Below are positions 10,354-19,011 of a stretch of DNA of 56,158 nucleotides, piece by piece. The position numbers and the translations under genes are program-made. Every line of letters begins with the position of its first letter. Position 1 is the first letter of the stretch. A model generated the notes under the pieces. That model had not been told where the DNA came from. It did no database searches and saw only the letters and a program-made list of their open reading frames with translations. This DNA comes from Phenylobacterium sp. (GTDB lineage Bacteria > Pseudomonadota > Alphaproteobacteria > Caulobacterales > Caulobacteraceae): positions 1 to 56,158 of the forward strand of contig NZ_JAICYI010000016.1 of assembly GCF_025934275.1 (NCBI RefSeq), read 5' to 3'.

Positions 10354-10683
10354 TTAGGCGTCGCAGGCCCTGACCGCATGGGCGACGTGGAAATCGCCGG
10401 TCACCGAGAGCACGATCCAGTCGCCGCAGTGGGCCACCACCGGGCCATCCGGCGTGCGGACCTGCACGGCGTGCGCCTCGGCGACCGCGTGCGCTTCCGC
10501 GCCCAGCCACATCCACAGCATCCGCCAGTTCTCGGCGTCGCCCGGCGGCGGCACGCGCAGGGCGGCGCCGTGGTCGAACCGGGGCTGAAAGGCTCTGGCG
10601 CGCATGGTCTTGAGGGCCGTTTGGGGTCCTGGTGAGAATCGGTCGGGTCGGGAGGCCGAATTCGCGGGTGCTTCGGTCACCAA
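10354..10683 (-). CDS. Hypothetical protein
   Basis: An open frame of up to 109 aa starting at TTG 10683 (or GTG 10680). An ATG at 10605 would give an 84-aa protein beginning MRARAFQPRF. No start has a good Shine-Dalgarno. The most protein-like part is the C-terminal half, with alternating hydrophobic residues (VVAHCGDWIVLSVTGDFHVA), suggesting a small beta domain. No family is recognised. Codon use resembles neighbouring genes, which favours it being real. Confidence 0.5.
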   Translation of the reverse strand: MVTEAPANSASRPDRFSPGPQTALKTMRARAFQPRFDHGAALRVPPPGDAENWRMLWMWLGAEAHAVAEAHAVQVRTPDGPVVAHCGDWIVLSVTGDFHVAHAVRACDA

Positions 10684-10705
10684 GAGCTTAACCGCCCCGC
10701 CAGGC

Positions 10706-11569
10706 TCAGTGCGGCGGGACCAGGTCGCCGGGCGGGAGCGGCAGGTCGTCGCCCGTCGCGTCAGGCGGATCGTGCAGCTTGGTCGCCGGCGGCTCCCAGG
10801 CGGACGCGGCGGACGCGGACCTCGGCGGCCGGCGGAGGCGGTGACCGTGCGTCTTGGGTCGGATCGCGGCCTTCGACTTCTGCGCCACGCGATGCGGCGC
10901 GGCGTGCCTGCGGACTTCGGACTTGGCTTTGTGGAGCTTGGGTCGCGGCAGCACGACGGTGGTCAGCGCCCGCACCTGGCCGAGCCGGTCGGCAGCGTCG
11001 ACATCGGCCGGCAGGGCGGCCCGGGCCAGCGCCAGGTCCCGGTCCGGCGCGTCCCGGAACCAGCCGGCGGCTTCGGAGCCGTCGGGCGGCAGGATGTCGG
11101 CGGCGTAGTCGTCGAAGGCGAGGCATTCGTCGAGCCGGCCCGGATCCTGCTGCAACCCCTTCGCGCAGTCGACCGACGCCTTCGCCAGGGCCTCGGGGCC
11201 GCCGCCGGAATATGCGGCGCGGACCTCGTCATAGGCGCGCCGCACCTGCTGCGGATTGGGTTCCGGCGCCGCGAAACGCAGGGGGGCAGGCTTGGGCGCC
11301 GGCGGCGGGATGTCTTCGACCTGCGCGGGCGACGAGGCCGGGGGGGCCGGCGCGAAGCCTTTGTCGGGCGACAGCAGCCACAGTCCGAATCCGAGCGACG
11401 CCCCGAGCGCCAGAAGGCCGACCAGCAGCCGGCCGGGTCGCAGACCGCGCGCTGCGCGGCTGGGCGGTGATGGCCCCTCCCTCGCCCGCGGCGACGGCTG
11501 CGGCGGCGGCGTGACCGGCTCCGAGGTCACGTCCGGCGTCACCGTCCAGGGGTTCACGTCGCCGGCCAT
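10706..11569 (-). CDS. Single-pass membrane protein, hypothetical
   Basis: A 287-aa protein. A Pro/Ser-rich cytoplasmic N-terminus is followed by one transmembrane segment near residues 47-66 (LLVGLLALGASLGFGLWLL), a Pro-rich linker, and a predicted helical periplasmic domain (roughly 105-190) with a Cys pair (VDCAKGLQQ, DECLAF). The C-terminal tail is basic and His/Lys/Pro-rich. The ATG at 11569 has no strong Shine-Dalgarno. No family is recognised; the topology and Pro-rich linkers suggest an envelope role. Confidence 0.65.
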   Translation of the reverse strand: MAGDVNPWTVTPDVTSEPVTPPPQPSPRAREGPSPPSRAARGLRPGRLLVGLLALGASLGFGLWLLSPDKGFAPAPPASSPAQVEDIPPPAPKPAPLRFAAPEPNPQQVRRAYDEVRAAYSGGGPEALAKASVDCAKGLQQDPGRLDECLAFDDYAADILPPDGSEAAGWFRDAPDRDLALARAALPADVDAADRLGQVRALTTVVLPRPKLHKAKSEVRRHAAPHRVAQKSKAAIRPKTHGHRLRRPPRSASAASAWEPPATKLHDPPDATGDDLPLPPGDLVPPH

Positions 11570-11642
11570 GCCAAGCCAACTCGGAAGCGAAGCCTTGGGT
11601 TGCGCGACGGCGGATGCGATGCCCTTTTCAAATCGGAAACAA

Positions 11643-11661
11643 TGGCCTTAGTCTGGCCTTA
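11643..11661. promoter_or_regulatory. Direct repeat TGGCCTTA at 11-base period upstream of the XRE gene
   Basis: Two identical octamers, 11643-11650 and 11654-11661, are separated by GTC, giving an 11-base repeat period (one helical turn). They lie 42-60 bases before the ATG of the XRE regulator. Same-face direct repeats are common regulator sites, so autoregulation by the XRE protein is a natural hypothesis. Confidence 0.45.
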
Positions 11662-11702
11662 TCAGGGCGCGGGCGGTCTCCGGATCGCCAAAAGAACGCT
11701 CG

Positions 11703-12140
11703 ATGGACGGGAGCGAACAAGTGGTCGAGCGATCCTCCAAGGCGCCGGATCCGATGGATGTCGCCCTGGGCGCGGCGGTGAGGATCCGCCGGCGGACGCT
11801 GGGGCTTTCGCAAGAAGCGCTCGCCGAACAATGCGGGATCTCGTTCCAGCAGATCCAGAAGTACGAGAACGGCGCCAACCGGATCTCCTTCTCGCGGCTG
11901 GTGCAGATCGCGCGCGCCCTGAAGTGCCGGGTCGTCGACCTGATGGACGTGCTGGACACCCCCGACCGCGAGACCGCCGCCGACCTCGACCTCCTGAGCC
12001 GCATGCGCACGCCCGGCGCGATCGAGCTGCTCGCCGCGTTCGAGCAGCTCACGCCGGAATCGCGCACCGCCCTCGTCGCGCTGCTCCGCACCCTGACCGG
12101 CCATCCCGAGGCCGTGCGTCGCCTGCGCGAGCTCGCCTGA
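11703..12140 (+). CDS. XRE-family helix-turn-helix transcriptional regulator
   Basis: A 145-aa DNA-binding protein of the Cro/CI type. The HTH spans about residues 20-78 with the core LSQEALAEQCGISFQQIQKYENG, a close match to the alphaproteobacterial single-domain XRE group. The C-terminal region is a predicted helical dimerisation segment (ELLAAFEQLTPESRTALVALL). Start is the ATG at 11703; ATG 11754 would also keep the HTH. It is convergent with the thioredoxin gene, leaving 3 bases between their stops. Targets are unknown; the direct repeat just upstream suggests it may control itself. Confidence 0.88.
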   Translation: MDGSEQVVERSSKAPDPMDVALGAAVRIRRRTLGLSQEALAEQCGISFQQIQKYENGANRISFSRLVQIARALKCRVVDLMDVLDTPDRETAADLDLLSRMRTPGAIELLAAFEQLTPESRTALVALLRTLTGHPEAVRRLRELA

Positions 12141-12143
12141 GGC

Positions 12144-12773
12144 TCAGTTCGCCAGGGCCTTGTCGATCACCGCCTTCGCGCCGGGTCCTGACCAGTCGGC
12201 CTCGCCGGAGATGCGGCCGCGCTCCAGGCCGTCCTTGCCGAGGATCAGGGTCGTGGGCATGCCGGCCGCGGCCGGCTTGATGGCCCACGGGAGCTTGGCG
12301 TCGGGATCGTTGTAGAAGGCGAGCGGCGCGTTCTGGGCGATGAACGCCTTGGCTTCGGCCAGCGCCTCCGGCTTGTCGATGGAGACAGCCACCACCGCCA
12401 CCGGCTTGCCCTGATAGGTCTTGGCGAGCTTGGCCAGCGTCGGCATCTCGATCTTGCAGGGCGCGCACCAGGTCGCCCAGAGGTTCATCACCACCACCTT
12501 GCCCTTGAAGTCGGCGGGCGTGAGCTTCTTCCCGTCGGCGTCATAGAAGGCGTAGGCGGGCGGCGCCTGGCCGTCGGCGGGATGCTCGAGCTTCCTGGCC
12601 ACGTCGTGCTCGGCGGCCGCAGGGGCCGCGGCGGGCGCGGGCGCTTCAGAGGCCGGCTTGGTCGAAGCCTGCGCCATGATGTAGACAACCGCCGCGACGC
12701 CGATCAATGCGGCGCCCCAGAGGGCCCAGGTCAGGGCGCCGCCCCTGGGCTTCGCTGCGGGATGATCGCTCAT
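12144..12773 (-). CDS. Membrane-anchored TlpA-like thiol-disulfide reductase
   Basis: A thioredoxin-fold oxidoreductase of 209 aa facing the periplasm. One transmembrane helix (about 14-34, [19 protein letters not shown]) is followed by an Ala/Pro linker and a TlpA/ResA-type domain with active site WCAPC (102-106) and the cis-Pro loop AAGMPTT. Such proteins keep cytochrome c haem-site cysteines or other extracytoplasmic thiols reduced. The ATG at 12773 is preceded by GGAGGAG 11 bases upstream. That Shine-Dalgarno lies inside the coding sequence of the divergent argH gene, whose ATG is the very next base. Confidence 0.9.
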   Translation of the reverse strand: MSDHPAAKPRGGALTWALWGAALIGVAAVVYIMAQASTKPASEAPAPAAAPAAAEHDVARKLEHPADGQAPPAYAFYDADGKKLTPADFKGKVVVMNLWATWCAPCKIEMPTLAKLAKTYQGKPVAVVAVSIDKPEALAEAKAFIAQNAPLAFYNDPDAKLPWAIKPAAAGMPTTLILGKDGLERGRISGEADWSGPGAKAVIDKALAN

Positions 12774-14213
12774 ATGACCGACGACTCCTCCGACGACGCC
12801 GCCAAGACGCCCCCCACCGGCAAGGGCCCCGCGCAAAGCCAGGCCATGTGGGGCGGGCGCTTCTCCGAAAAGCCGGCCGAGCTGATGCAGGCGATCAACG
12901 TCTCCATCGGCTTCGACCGCCGGCTGGCGATGCAGGACCTGGCGGGATCCCGCGCGCACGCGGCGATGTTGCGCAAGGCGGGCGTCATTTCAAGCCAGGA
13001 CGAGGCGGCGATCCAGGAGGGCCTCCGGCAGGTCGAGGCCGAGGTGGCCGCCGGGACCTTCCCCTACCGCGAAGAGTTCGAGGACATCCACATGAACGTG
13101 GAAGCCCGCCTCGGCGAGCTGATCGGCCCGGCGGCCGGCCGACTTCACACCGCGCGCTCGCGCAACGACCAGGTGGCGCTCGACTTCCGGATGTGGGTGC
13201 GCGACGCCTGCGACCGCACGGTCGAGCAGTTGAAAGCATTGCAGCGCGCGCTGCTCGCCAAGGCCGAGGCGCACGCCGCGACCCTGATGCCGGGCTTCAC
13301 CCACCTGCAGCCCGCCCAGCCGGTGACGTTCGGCCATCACCTGATGGCCTACGTGGAGATGTTCGGCCGCGACGGCGGCCGCTTCGCCGATGCGCGGGCG
13401 CGGATGAACGAGAGCCCGCTGGGCGCGGCTGCGCTGGCCGGCTCGCCGTTCCCGATCGATCGCCACCAGACCGCCGAGGCGCTCGGCTTCGCGCGGCCCA
13501 CGGCCAACTCCCTGGACAGCGTCGCCGACCGCGACTTCGCGCTCGAGGCGCTGGGGGCGGGGACGATCTGCGCCATCCATCTCTCCCGGCTGGCCGAGGA
13601 GATCGTCATCTGGATGACCCCGCAGTTCGGCTTCGTGCGGCTTTCCGATGCGTTCACCACCGGCTCCTCGATCATGCCGCAGAAGAGGAACCCCGATGCG
13701 GCGGAGCTGGTGCGGGCCAAGGCCGGCCGGCTGCTGGGCGCCTTCAGCCAGCTGGCGGTGGTCATGAAGGGCCTGCCGCTGACCTATGCGAAGGACATGC
13801 AGGAGGACAAGCAGCCGGCGTTCGAGGCGTTCGATGCGCTCGAGCTGTCGCTGAAGGCGATGGCCGGGGTGGTCGCCGACCTCGAGCCCGACACTGAGCG
13901 CATGGCCGCCGCCGCCGGCGCGGGCTTTTCCACCGCCACCGACCTCGCCGACTGGCTGGTGCGCGAGCAGGGCGTGGCCTTCCGCGAGGCGCACCACATC
14001 ACCGGCGCGGCGGTGAAGCGGGCCGAGGCGCTCGGCTGCGATCTCGCCACCCTGCCGCTTTCGGAGTTGCAGGCGCTGCATCCCGGCCTCACAGAGAAGG
14101 TGTACGCTGTGCTCACGCCTGAAGCATCCGTGGCCAGCCGCAGGAGTTATGGCGGGACCGCGCCCGACCAGGTCCGTGCGCAGATCGAGCGTTGGAAGGA
14201 GATCCTTCGATGA
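12774..14213 (+). CDS. argH: Argininosuccinate lyase
   Basis: Cleaves argininosuccinate to arginine and fumarate, the last step of arginine synthesis, in the cytosol as a homotetramer. The conserved opening [14 protein letters not shown], the substrate motif [10 protein letters not shown] and the fumarase/aspartase signature [12 protein letters not shown] are all present. The 479-aa length fits the family. ATG 12774 directly abuts the start codon of the divergent thioredoxin gene; ATG 12846 (MWGGRF) is an alternative that would shorten the N-terminus. The stop overlaps the start of the next lipoprotein gene, so argH, the lipoprotein and lysA form a coupled operon. Confidence 0.97.
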   Translation: MTDDSSDDAAKTPPTGKGPAQSQAMWGGRFSEKPAELMQAINVSIGFDRRLAMQDLAGSRAHAAMLRKAGVISSQDEAAIQEGLRQVEAEVAAGTFPYREEFEDIHMNVEARLGELIGPAAGRLHTARSRNDQVALDFRMWVRDACDRTVEQLKALQRALLAKAEAHAATLMPGFTHLQPAQPVTFGHHLMAYVEMFGRDGGRFADARARMNESPLGAAALAGSPFPIDRHQTAEALGFARPTANSLDSVADRDFALEALGAGTICAIHLSRLAEEIVIWMTPQFGFVRLSDAFTTGSSIMPQKRNPDAAELVRAKAGRLLGAFSQLAVVMKGLPLTYAKDMQEDKQPAFEAFDALELSLKAMAGVVADLEPDTERMAAAAGAGFSTATDLADWLVREQGVAFREAHHITGAAVKRAEALGCDLATLPLSELQALHPGLTEKVYAVLTPEASVASRRSYGGTAPDQVRAQIERWKEILR

Positions 14214-14524
14214 GCCGCAGCCGCTTCGCGCCGATCGGCGCGCTCGCCGCGATCGCCCTGACGGCCGGCGCCCTCTCCGCCTGCGGCAAGATGGGCGAGC
14301 TGGAGCGGCCGGGGCCGCTCTTCGGCGGCGCGGCGCCGCAGCATGGCCCGATGCAGCGCAACCAGACGCAGGATCCCAACCGGCCGGTGCAGACGGTCGA
14401 TCCGCGCGACGAGAACGCCACGCCGGCCCCGCCTCGCACCGTGCCGCTGCCCAGCCAGAATGCGCCGAACGGGCTCGGGCCGCCCGGCGCCTTGCCCGAT
14501 CCCTACGCCAACCCCCCGCGATGA
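14210..14524 (+). CDS. LptM (YifL)-like small lipoprotein
   Basis: A 104-aa lipoprotein whose ATG overlaps the argH stop (ATGA) and whose stop overlaps the lysA start. After a signal sequence, the lipobox leads into [15 protein letters not shown], resembling the CGxKGPLYxP opening of LptM/YifL. In E. coli that protein helps mature the LPS translocon LptDE and likewise sits beside a diaminopimelate gene (dapF). The rest is Pro/Asn/Gln-rich and disordered. The match is short, so family assignment is probable rather than certain. Confidence 0.75.
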   Translation: MSRSRFAPIGALAAIALTAGALSACGKMGELERPGPLFGGAAPQHGPMQRNQTQDPNRPVQTVDPRDENATPAPPRTVPLPSQNAPNGLGPPGALPDPYANPPR

Positions 14525-15789
14525 ATCATTTCGAGCTCAAGGACGGCGAGCTCACCTGCGAAGACGTGCCGCTCACCACCATCGCCGAGGCGGTGGGGAC
14601 GCCGGTCTACGTCTATTCAACAGCCACCCTGGAGCGGCACTACACGGTGCTGGACGGAGCGTTGCGGGGCGCCGGCCTCGGCGATCCGCTGATCGCCTTC
14701 GCGGTGAAGGCCAACTCCAATGTCGCGGTGCTGCGCACGCTGGCGAGGCTGGGCGCGGGGGCCGACGTGGTCTCGGAGGGCGAGATCCGGCGCGCGCTCG
14801 CCGCGCAGGTGCCGCCGGAGCGCATCATCTTCTCCGGGGTGGGCAAGACCGCGGGCGAGATCGCTTTTGCGCTGCAGTCCGGCCTCGCCGAGATCAACGT
14901 GGAGTCCGAGCCGGAGCTGCGGCTCGTGGACCAGGTCGCCCGGAACCTGGGCGAGCGGGCGCGGATCGCCATCCGGGTCAATCCCGACGTGGCCGCCGGC
15001 GGGCATGCGAAGATCGCCACCGGCAAGGCGGAGAACAAGTTCGGCGTTTCCCTCGACGAGGCCGAGCGGCTCTACGCCAACGCCGCCAACGCCGCGGGGC
15101 TGCAGCCGGTGGGCCTCGCCTGCCACATCGGCAGCCAGATCACCGAGCTTGCGCCCCTGGAGGCGGCGTTCCGCAAGATGCGCGGCTTGGTCGAGCGGCT
15201 GCGCGGACAGGGCCTCGCCGTCGAGCGGCTCGACCTGGGCGGGGGGCTGGGCGTGCCCTATTTCAACCAGCCGGAGCCGCCGGGACCGGTCGACTATGCC
15301 GCCATGATCGGCCGAGTGATGCGGGGTCTGGACATCGCCTTCGCCTTCGAGCCTGGCCGGGTGATCGCCGCCAACGCCGGCGTCCTCGTCGCGCGCGTGC
15401 TGCACGTCAACGCCCGGCCGGAGGGGCGGCGGTTCCTGGTGCTGGACGCCGCGATGAACGACCTGCTCAGGCCCGCCATGTACGAGGCCTACCACGACAT
15501 CCGCCCGGTTCGGCCGCGCGCGGGCGAGGCGGTCACCTACGACGTCGTGGGCCCGGTCTGCGAGACCGGCGACACCTTCACCCGCGACCGTGCGCTGCCG
15601 CCGCTCGCGGCCGGCGACCTCATAGCCTTCATGAGCGCAGGCGCCTACGGCGCGGCCATGGCCAGCGAGTACAATTCGCGCCCGCTCGTGCCGGAGGTGC
15701 TGGTGAGAGGCGGCGAGTTCGCGATCGTGCGCCCCCGCGAGACCTACGAGGCCATGCTCGGCCGCGAACGCCCTGCGCCCTGGCTGTAG
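14521..15789 (+). CDS. lysA: Diaminopimelate decarboxylase
   Basis: PLP-dependent enzyme converting meso-diaminopimelate to L-lysine, 422 aa. The PLP lysine is Lys63 in FAVKANSN. Other fold-III markers are HIGSQI, the glycine-rich LDLGGGLGVPY, and the second-subunit active-site segment VCETGDTF. The C-terminal MSAGAYGAAMASEYN motif is typical. ATG 14521 overlaps the preceding lipoprotein stop (ATGA), so the gene is the third member of the argH operon; readings starting further upstream run through the neighbours. Confidence 0.97.
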   Translation: MNHFELKDGELTCEDVPLTTIAEAVGTPVYVYSTATLERHYTVLDGALRGAGLGDPLIAFAVKANSNVAVLRTLARLGAGADVVSEGEIRRALAAQVPPERIIFSGVGKTAGEIAFALQSGLAEINVESEPELRLVDQVARNLGERARIAIRVNPDVAAGGHAKIATGKAENKFGVSLDEAERLYANAANAAGLQPVGLACHIGSQITELAPLEAAFRKMRGLVERLRGQGLAVERLDLGGGLGVPYFNQPEPPGPVDYAAMIGRVMRGLDIAFAFEPGRVIAANAGVLVARVLHVNARPEGRRFLVLDAAMNDLLRPAMYEAYHDIRPVRPRAGEAVTYDVVGPVCETGDTFTRDRALPPLAAGDLIAFMSAGAYGAAMASEYNSRPLVPEVLVRGGEFAIVRPRETYEAMLGRERPAPWL

Positions 15790-15796
15790 GACCGCC

Positions 15797-16762
15797 CTAC
15801 GCGTCCGTGCGCGGCGCCAGCGCGCGGAAGGCGCGGGGGCGGAAGCGGATCTCCACCTGGCGACCCAGCCGGAAGAACTCGCCGTCGAGCATGGCCGGCA
15901 ACGAGCGGCCGGCCCAGGCCCGGCCGCTGACGCACGGCGCGGTGATCTCCGGATCGTCGCGCCAGTCGCCGACCAGATGGCGCAAGGCCAGATGGAGCCC
16001 GGCCCTGGCGCGGGCCGCCGCCCTGGGGGGCGGATCCAGCACCGCCGCCCTGAGCGCCGCGTCATGCTCGCCCGGGGCGCGCGAGACGGTCGGACAGATC
16101 AGGCTGATCGCGACCCCGCGGCCGCGTCGTCGCCCATCCAACTCATAGGACAGGCGCGACAGCAAAGCCTTGCGCGAGGCGACCACCGCGCGGCGCCATG
16201 CGCGACCGAGCTCGCGCGCCCGGAACGCCTCGCGCGCCGGCGCCAGCAAGGCGGGCGAGCCGAGCACGGCGCCGCAATAGAAGGCGCGGCCGCCGACCTC
16301 GCCGCCTGAAATCCAGCGCGGCGCGCCGCTCTGGAGGATACCCATCAGGGCCTCGCGCCAGGGGATCGGCCCATAGAGCGCCCGGCCGAGCTTGTTCATG
16401 GTGCCGCAGGACAGCGGCGCGACCAGCGGCCCCAACGGACCGCACGCCTCGGCGACCAGCCGGGCGGTGCCGTCGCCGCCCAACACGACCACGAGGTCGG
16501 GATCCGTCTCGACCGCCGCCCGCACCATGTCCTCCCCTCGGCCAGGGGTGATTTCGCTGACCCGGTGGTCGAGGCCCAACTCCGCGAAGAGCGCCGCCAG
16601 CTCCTGCGCGGTGGCGGGACCGACGCCGCCTGACGCGGGATTGACCACGGCGTGGACGCGGCGGATCGCGACCGCGGGCTGCTCGGCAAGCTGCAACTGC
16701 ACGGAGGCCCCAACGTCGCGCCGACGGCGCCGGTTGCGGGCAACCGAGCGCGGGGGCGCCAC
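15797..16762 (-). CDS. Diacylglycerol kinase catalytic domain (lipid kinase) protein
   Basis: A soluble DAGK/sphingosine-kinase-fold protein, 321 aa. NPASGG (41-46) and the nucleotide loop GGDGT (95-99) are diagnostic, followed by PLSCGTMNKLGRALYG. Lipid kinases of this group phosphorylate diacylglycerol or related lipids. The start at 16762 is GTG. A GTG 20 codons downstream is also plausible because the first residues are a run of Arg. It diverges from a GtrA gene only 11 bases away and is convergent with lysA. Confidence 0.85.
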   Translation of the reverse strand: MAPPRSVARNRRRRRDVGASVQLQLAEQPAVAIRRVHAVVNPASGGVGPATAQELAALFAELGLDHRVSEITPGRGEDMVRAAVETDPDLVVVLGGDGTARLVAEACGPLGPLVAPLSCGTMNKLGRALYGPIPWREALMGILQSGAPRWISGGEVGGRAFYCGAVLGSPALLAPAREAFRARELGRAWRRAVVASRKALLSRLSYELDGRRRGRGVAISLICPTVSRAPGEHDAALRAAVLDPPPRAAARARAGLHLALRHLVGDWRDDPEITAPCVSGRAWAGRSLPAMLDGEFFRLGRQVEIRFRPRAFRALAPRTDA

Positions 16763-16773
16763 GTTCGAGGGCC

Positions 16774-17301
16774 ATGGAAGAGGCCGCCGTCCCTCCCCGT
16801 CCCCGAAGGCGGCTGCTGGCGAAATTCACCGGCGCCGCCCTCGTCGGCTTCGCCTTCAGCGCCGTGGCGCTGCATCTGGGCCTGCAGGCGGGATTGCGCG
16901 GGTGGGCCGCGCGACTGATCGCGCTGCTGCTGGCGATGCACGTCACCTTCCTGATCAACGGCCGGTTCACGTTCAATGCGCTCACCCGCGCCCGCTTCCT
17001 GCCGCTGTGGGGCGCCTATGTGGCCAACAGCGCGGTCGGCAATTTCTGCAATTACTTCGTGTTCCTGACCCTGAGGTCGACGCACCGGCCGGTGATCAGC
17101 AACACCGACGTGGCGTTCCTGGCGGGCTCGGTGACGGCCTGGGCGATCAACTTCCTGGGCGCGCGCTACCTGGTGTTCGGCGGGCTCGGCCGGCGGCTGG
17201 CCGCGCGCGTAAAGCGGCTGGCCTTCAGCCGGCCTTCGCGCCCCTGCCCTTCTCCCCCTCGCGCCCCGGCTCCAGCCGAACCTGGATCCTCTCGCCGGTG
17301 A
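16774..17301 (+). CDS. GtrA family membrane protein
   Basis: A 175-aa integral membrane protein with four predicted helices (FTGAALVGFAFSAVALHL, LIALLLAMHVTFLINGRFTF, the NSAVGNFCNYFVFLTL segment, and FLAGSVTAWAINFLGARYLVF). The FLINGRFTF and NFLGARYLVFG ends of helices are family hallmarks. GtrA proteins are linked to moving undecaprenyl-phosphate-bound sugars or to teichoic/arabinogalactan and O-antigen modification. The last ~30 residues are Pro/Arg-rich, not typical, and overlap the 3' end of a gene on the other strand by 77 bases. Confidence 0.85.
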   Translation: MEEAAVPPRPRRRLLAKFTGAALVGFAFSAVALHLGLQAGLRGWAARLIALLLAMHVTFLINGRFTFNALTRARFLPLWGAYVANSAVGNFCNYFVFLTLRSTHRPVISNTDVAFLAGSVTAWAINFLGARYLVFGGLGRRLAARVKRLAFSRPSRPCPSPPRAPAPAEPGSSRR

Positions 17302-17617
17302 CCGCCTTGGTGGTGAACGCCGTCGTGTTCGGGATCGCCGTGCAGTAGGTGAAGATCAACCGCCTGAAGCAGACCTTGTCGCCCCTGCGGCTCCAGCGGC
17401 CGGTGTGGCGGTCGTGGCGGCGGCCTTCCGAGACGTAGGAGCCGTCGGGCTTCAGCCACAGCTCGGCCTTGCGCCCGTCGGGATAGGTCGAGACGATCGT
17501 GCCCCTGAACGCCTTCTCCAGCTGCGGCGGCGCGCTGGAAGCCTTCTCCAGCCGCGGCTCGGCGCTCGCGCCCATGAGAAGAACCGCCCCCCCGATCAGA
17601 CCCAAAGTCCGCAACAT
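17225..17617 (-). CDS. Small secreted protein, hypothetical
   Basis: A 130-aa protein with a signal peptide (MLRTLGLIGGAVLLMGASA). The mature part has a beta-rich core (FRGTIVSTYPDGRKAELWL, DGSYVSEGRRHDRHTGRW) with two Cys (KVCFRRL, FTYCTA) that could form a disulfide, suggesting a small barrel. The C-terminal tail is Gly/Arg/Lys-rich and overlaps the gtrA-like gene tail to tail. ATG 17617 was chosen because the signal peptide begins there; earlier in-frame ATGs add an unlikely Arg-rich leader. No named family is recognised. Confidence 0.7.
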   Translation of the reverse strand: MLRTLGLIGGAVLLMGASAEPRLEKASSAPPQLEKAFRGTIVSTYPDGRKAELWLKPDGSYVSEGRRHDRHTGRWSRRGDKVCFRRLIFTYCTAIPNTTAFTTKAVTGERIQVRLEPGREGEKGRGAKAG

Positions 17618-17633
17618 CCGCTTAAGCCTCGCG

Positions 17634-17648
17634 TTTCCGGAGCGGAAA
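17634..17648. promoter_or_regulatory. Perfect short inverted repeat between divergent genes
   Basis: TTTCCG-GAG-CGGAAA lies 17 bases upstream of the small secreted protein start and about 110 bases upstream of the PAP2 gene. It could be an operator or mRNA leader hairpin. The arms are 6 bp and its function is unknown. Confidence 0.25.
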
Positions 17649-17756
17649 GAACGCGCATGACCCCGGATCGTGCCCCGCCGAGCCTGCATGGCGCTGCCGC
17701 CCGGCGTCCCGACGCCCGGAAATGGAACCCGAGTCCGACGCGCGCCTTTCGAGGTC

Positions 17757-18518
17757 ATGACCACCGATGCGCAGCCGTGGTCGGCGAAGGCCTGGGCGAT
17801 TCACCTCGTCCGGACCGAGCTGCGCCTGCTGATCGGCCTGACCGTCGTCTCGGTCTTCCTCTGGGCGTTCCTCCATACGATGGGGGAGGTTCGCGAAGGC
17901 GACACCTACAGGTTCGACCGCTCCATCCTGCTCGCGCTGCGGCGCCAGGGGGACCTCGCCGTGCCGATCGGTCCACGCTGGCTGCAGGAGACTGCGCGCG
18001 ACGTGACGGCGCTTGGCGGCGTCACGATCCTGGCGCTGGTCGTGGTCGTCAGCATCGCGCTCCTGGTGCTGCACCGGCGTCGCATCCAGGCGCTGATCTT
18101 CGGCGCAGCGGTGCTGCTCGGCCAGACGCTGGCGGAGCTGACCAAGCACCTTGTCGGCCGCAACCGGCCCGATCTCGTGCCGCATCTGGACCTGGTCTAC
18201 TCGTCCAGCTTCCCGAGCGGCCACTCGGCGATGTCGCCGATCGTCTACTTCACGCTCGCGGGGATCCTCGCCGCGGGCGAGCCGAACCGAGGGGCGAAGA
18301 CGCTGCTGCTGGGGGTGGCGGCCGCTCTGGTCCTCTGCGTCGGCGCGAGCCGGGTCTACCTCGGCGTCCATTGGCCGACCGACGTGCTGGGGGGATGGGC
18401 CATGGGCACGGCCGTGGCGCTGCTCGCGACCTTGGTGCTCCACCGCTTCGCGCCGCACCGATCGAGGCGCGCTGGCCGGCCCGGCGAGACCCCGGTCGCG
18501 CCTCAGCCCAAGGCCTAG
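17757..18518 (+). CDS. PAP2-type membrane phosphatase
   Basis: A 253-aa membrane phosphatase of the PAP2 family, acting on lipid phosphates such as undecaprenyl pyrophosphate, phosphatidic acid or phosphatidylglycerophosphate. All three catalytic motifs are present: KHLVGRNRP (KX6RP), PSGHSA, and SRVYLGVHWPTD (SRX5HX3D), the last carrying the nucleophilic His. About six membrane helices are predicted. ATG 17757, just after GAGG, was chosen. ATGs at 17670 and 17688 are in frame but add an implausible Pro/Arg leader. Confidence 0.9.
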   Translation: MTTDAQPWSAKAWAIHLVRTELRLLIGLTVVSVFLWAFLHTMGEVREGDTYRFDRSILLALRRQGDLAVPIGPRWLQETARDVTALGGVTILALVVVVSIALLVLHRRRIQALIFGAAVLLGQTLAELTKHLVGRNRPDLVPHLDLVYSSSFPSGHSAMSPIVYFTLAGILAAGEPNRGAKTLLLGVAAALVLCVGASRVYLGVHWPTDVLGGWAMGTAVALLATLVLHRFAPHRSRRAGRPGETPVAPQPKA

Positions 18519-18528
18519 GCGCCGCGTC

Positions 18529-18930
18529 CTACATGTCCGCGCAGCTCTCCGGGTTCACCGACTTATAGGGGCTGCGGCTCCAGACGCCCTTGGTCTTCTC
18601 GAACAGCGCCGCCGAAGAGGCGGGCTGCGAAGCGCCCTTGTCGTCGAAGCCGGACCAGGTCATGTCGGCGACCACCTTGACCGAGACGCCGCTCGCCTGC
18701 TCCTCCGGCGTGATCACCCGCTGCGCCTTGCAGGAGATGTCGAACATCTCGCACTTCTGGGCCGGGTCCTTCGACCTGCAGCTCCGATCGGTCGCAGCGA
18801 CCTCGTTCTTCCAGGCGCGGATCGCGTCCTCGAGCCCGGCGTAGGGATCGCCCGCGGCGCCGTTCGGCCGTCCGCTGCAGCCGGCCAGGAGGATAAGGCT
18901 GAGGGCGAGGCCGCCCGTCACGATCTTCAA
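18529..18930 (-). CDS. Small lipoprotein, hypothetical
   Basis: A 133-aa lipoprotein: the signal KIVTGGLALSLILLAGC ends in a lipobox. The mature domain has several Cys (DRSCRSKDPAQKCEMFDISC) that may form disulfides, and a C-terminal half with alternating beta residues (VSVKVVADMTWSGFD). Start is TTG at 18930 with GGAG nine bases upstream; GTG 18924 is an alternative that would weaken the signal. The family is not recognised. It is convergent with the PAP2 gene. Confidence 0.72.
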   Translation of the reverse strand: MKIVTGGLALSLILLAGCSGRPNGAAGDPYAGLEDAIRAWKNEVAATDRSCRSKDPAQKCEMFDISCKAQRVITPEEQASGVSVKVVADMTWSGFDDKGASQPASSAALFEKTKGVWSRSPYKSVNPESCADM

Positions 18931-19011
18931 GAGGCGTTGCTCCGATGAGGGCCCGTGCTCAAGCCAAAGACTTGCGGCCCCAATATGGCGAACACGATGG
19001 CGAGGGGGCGC

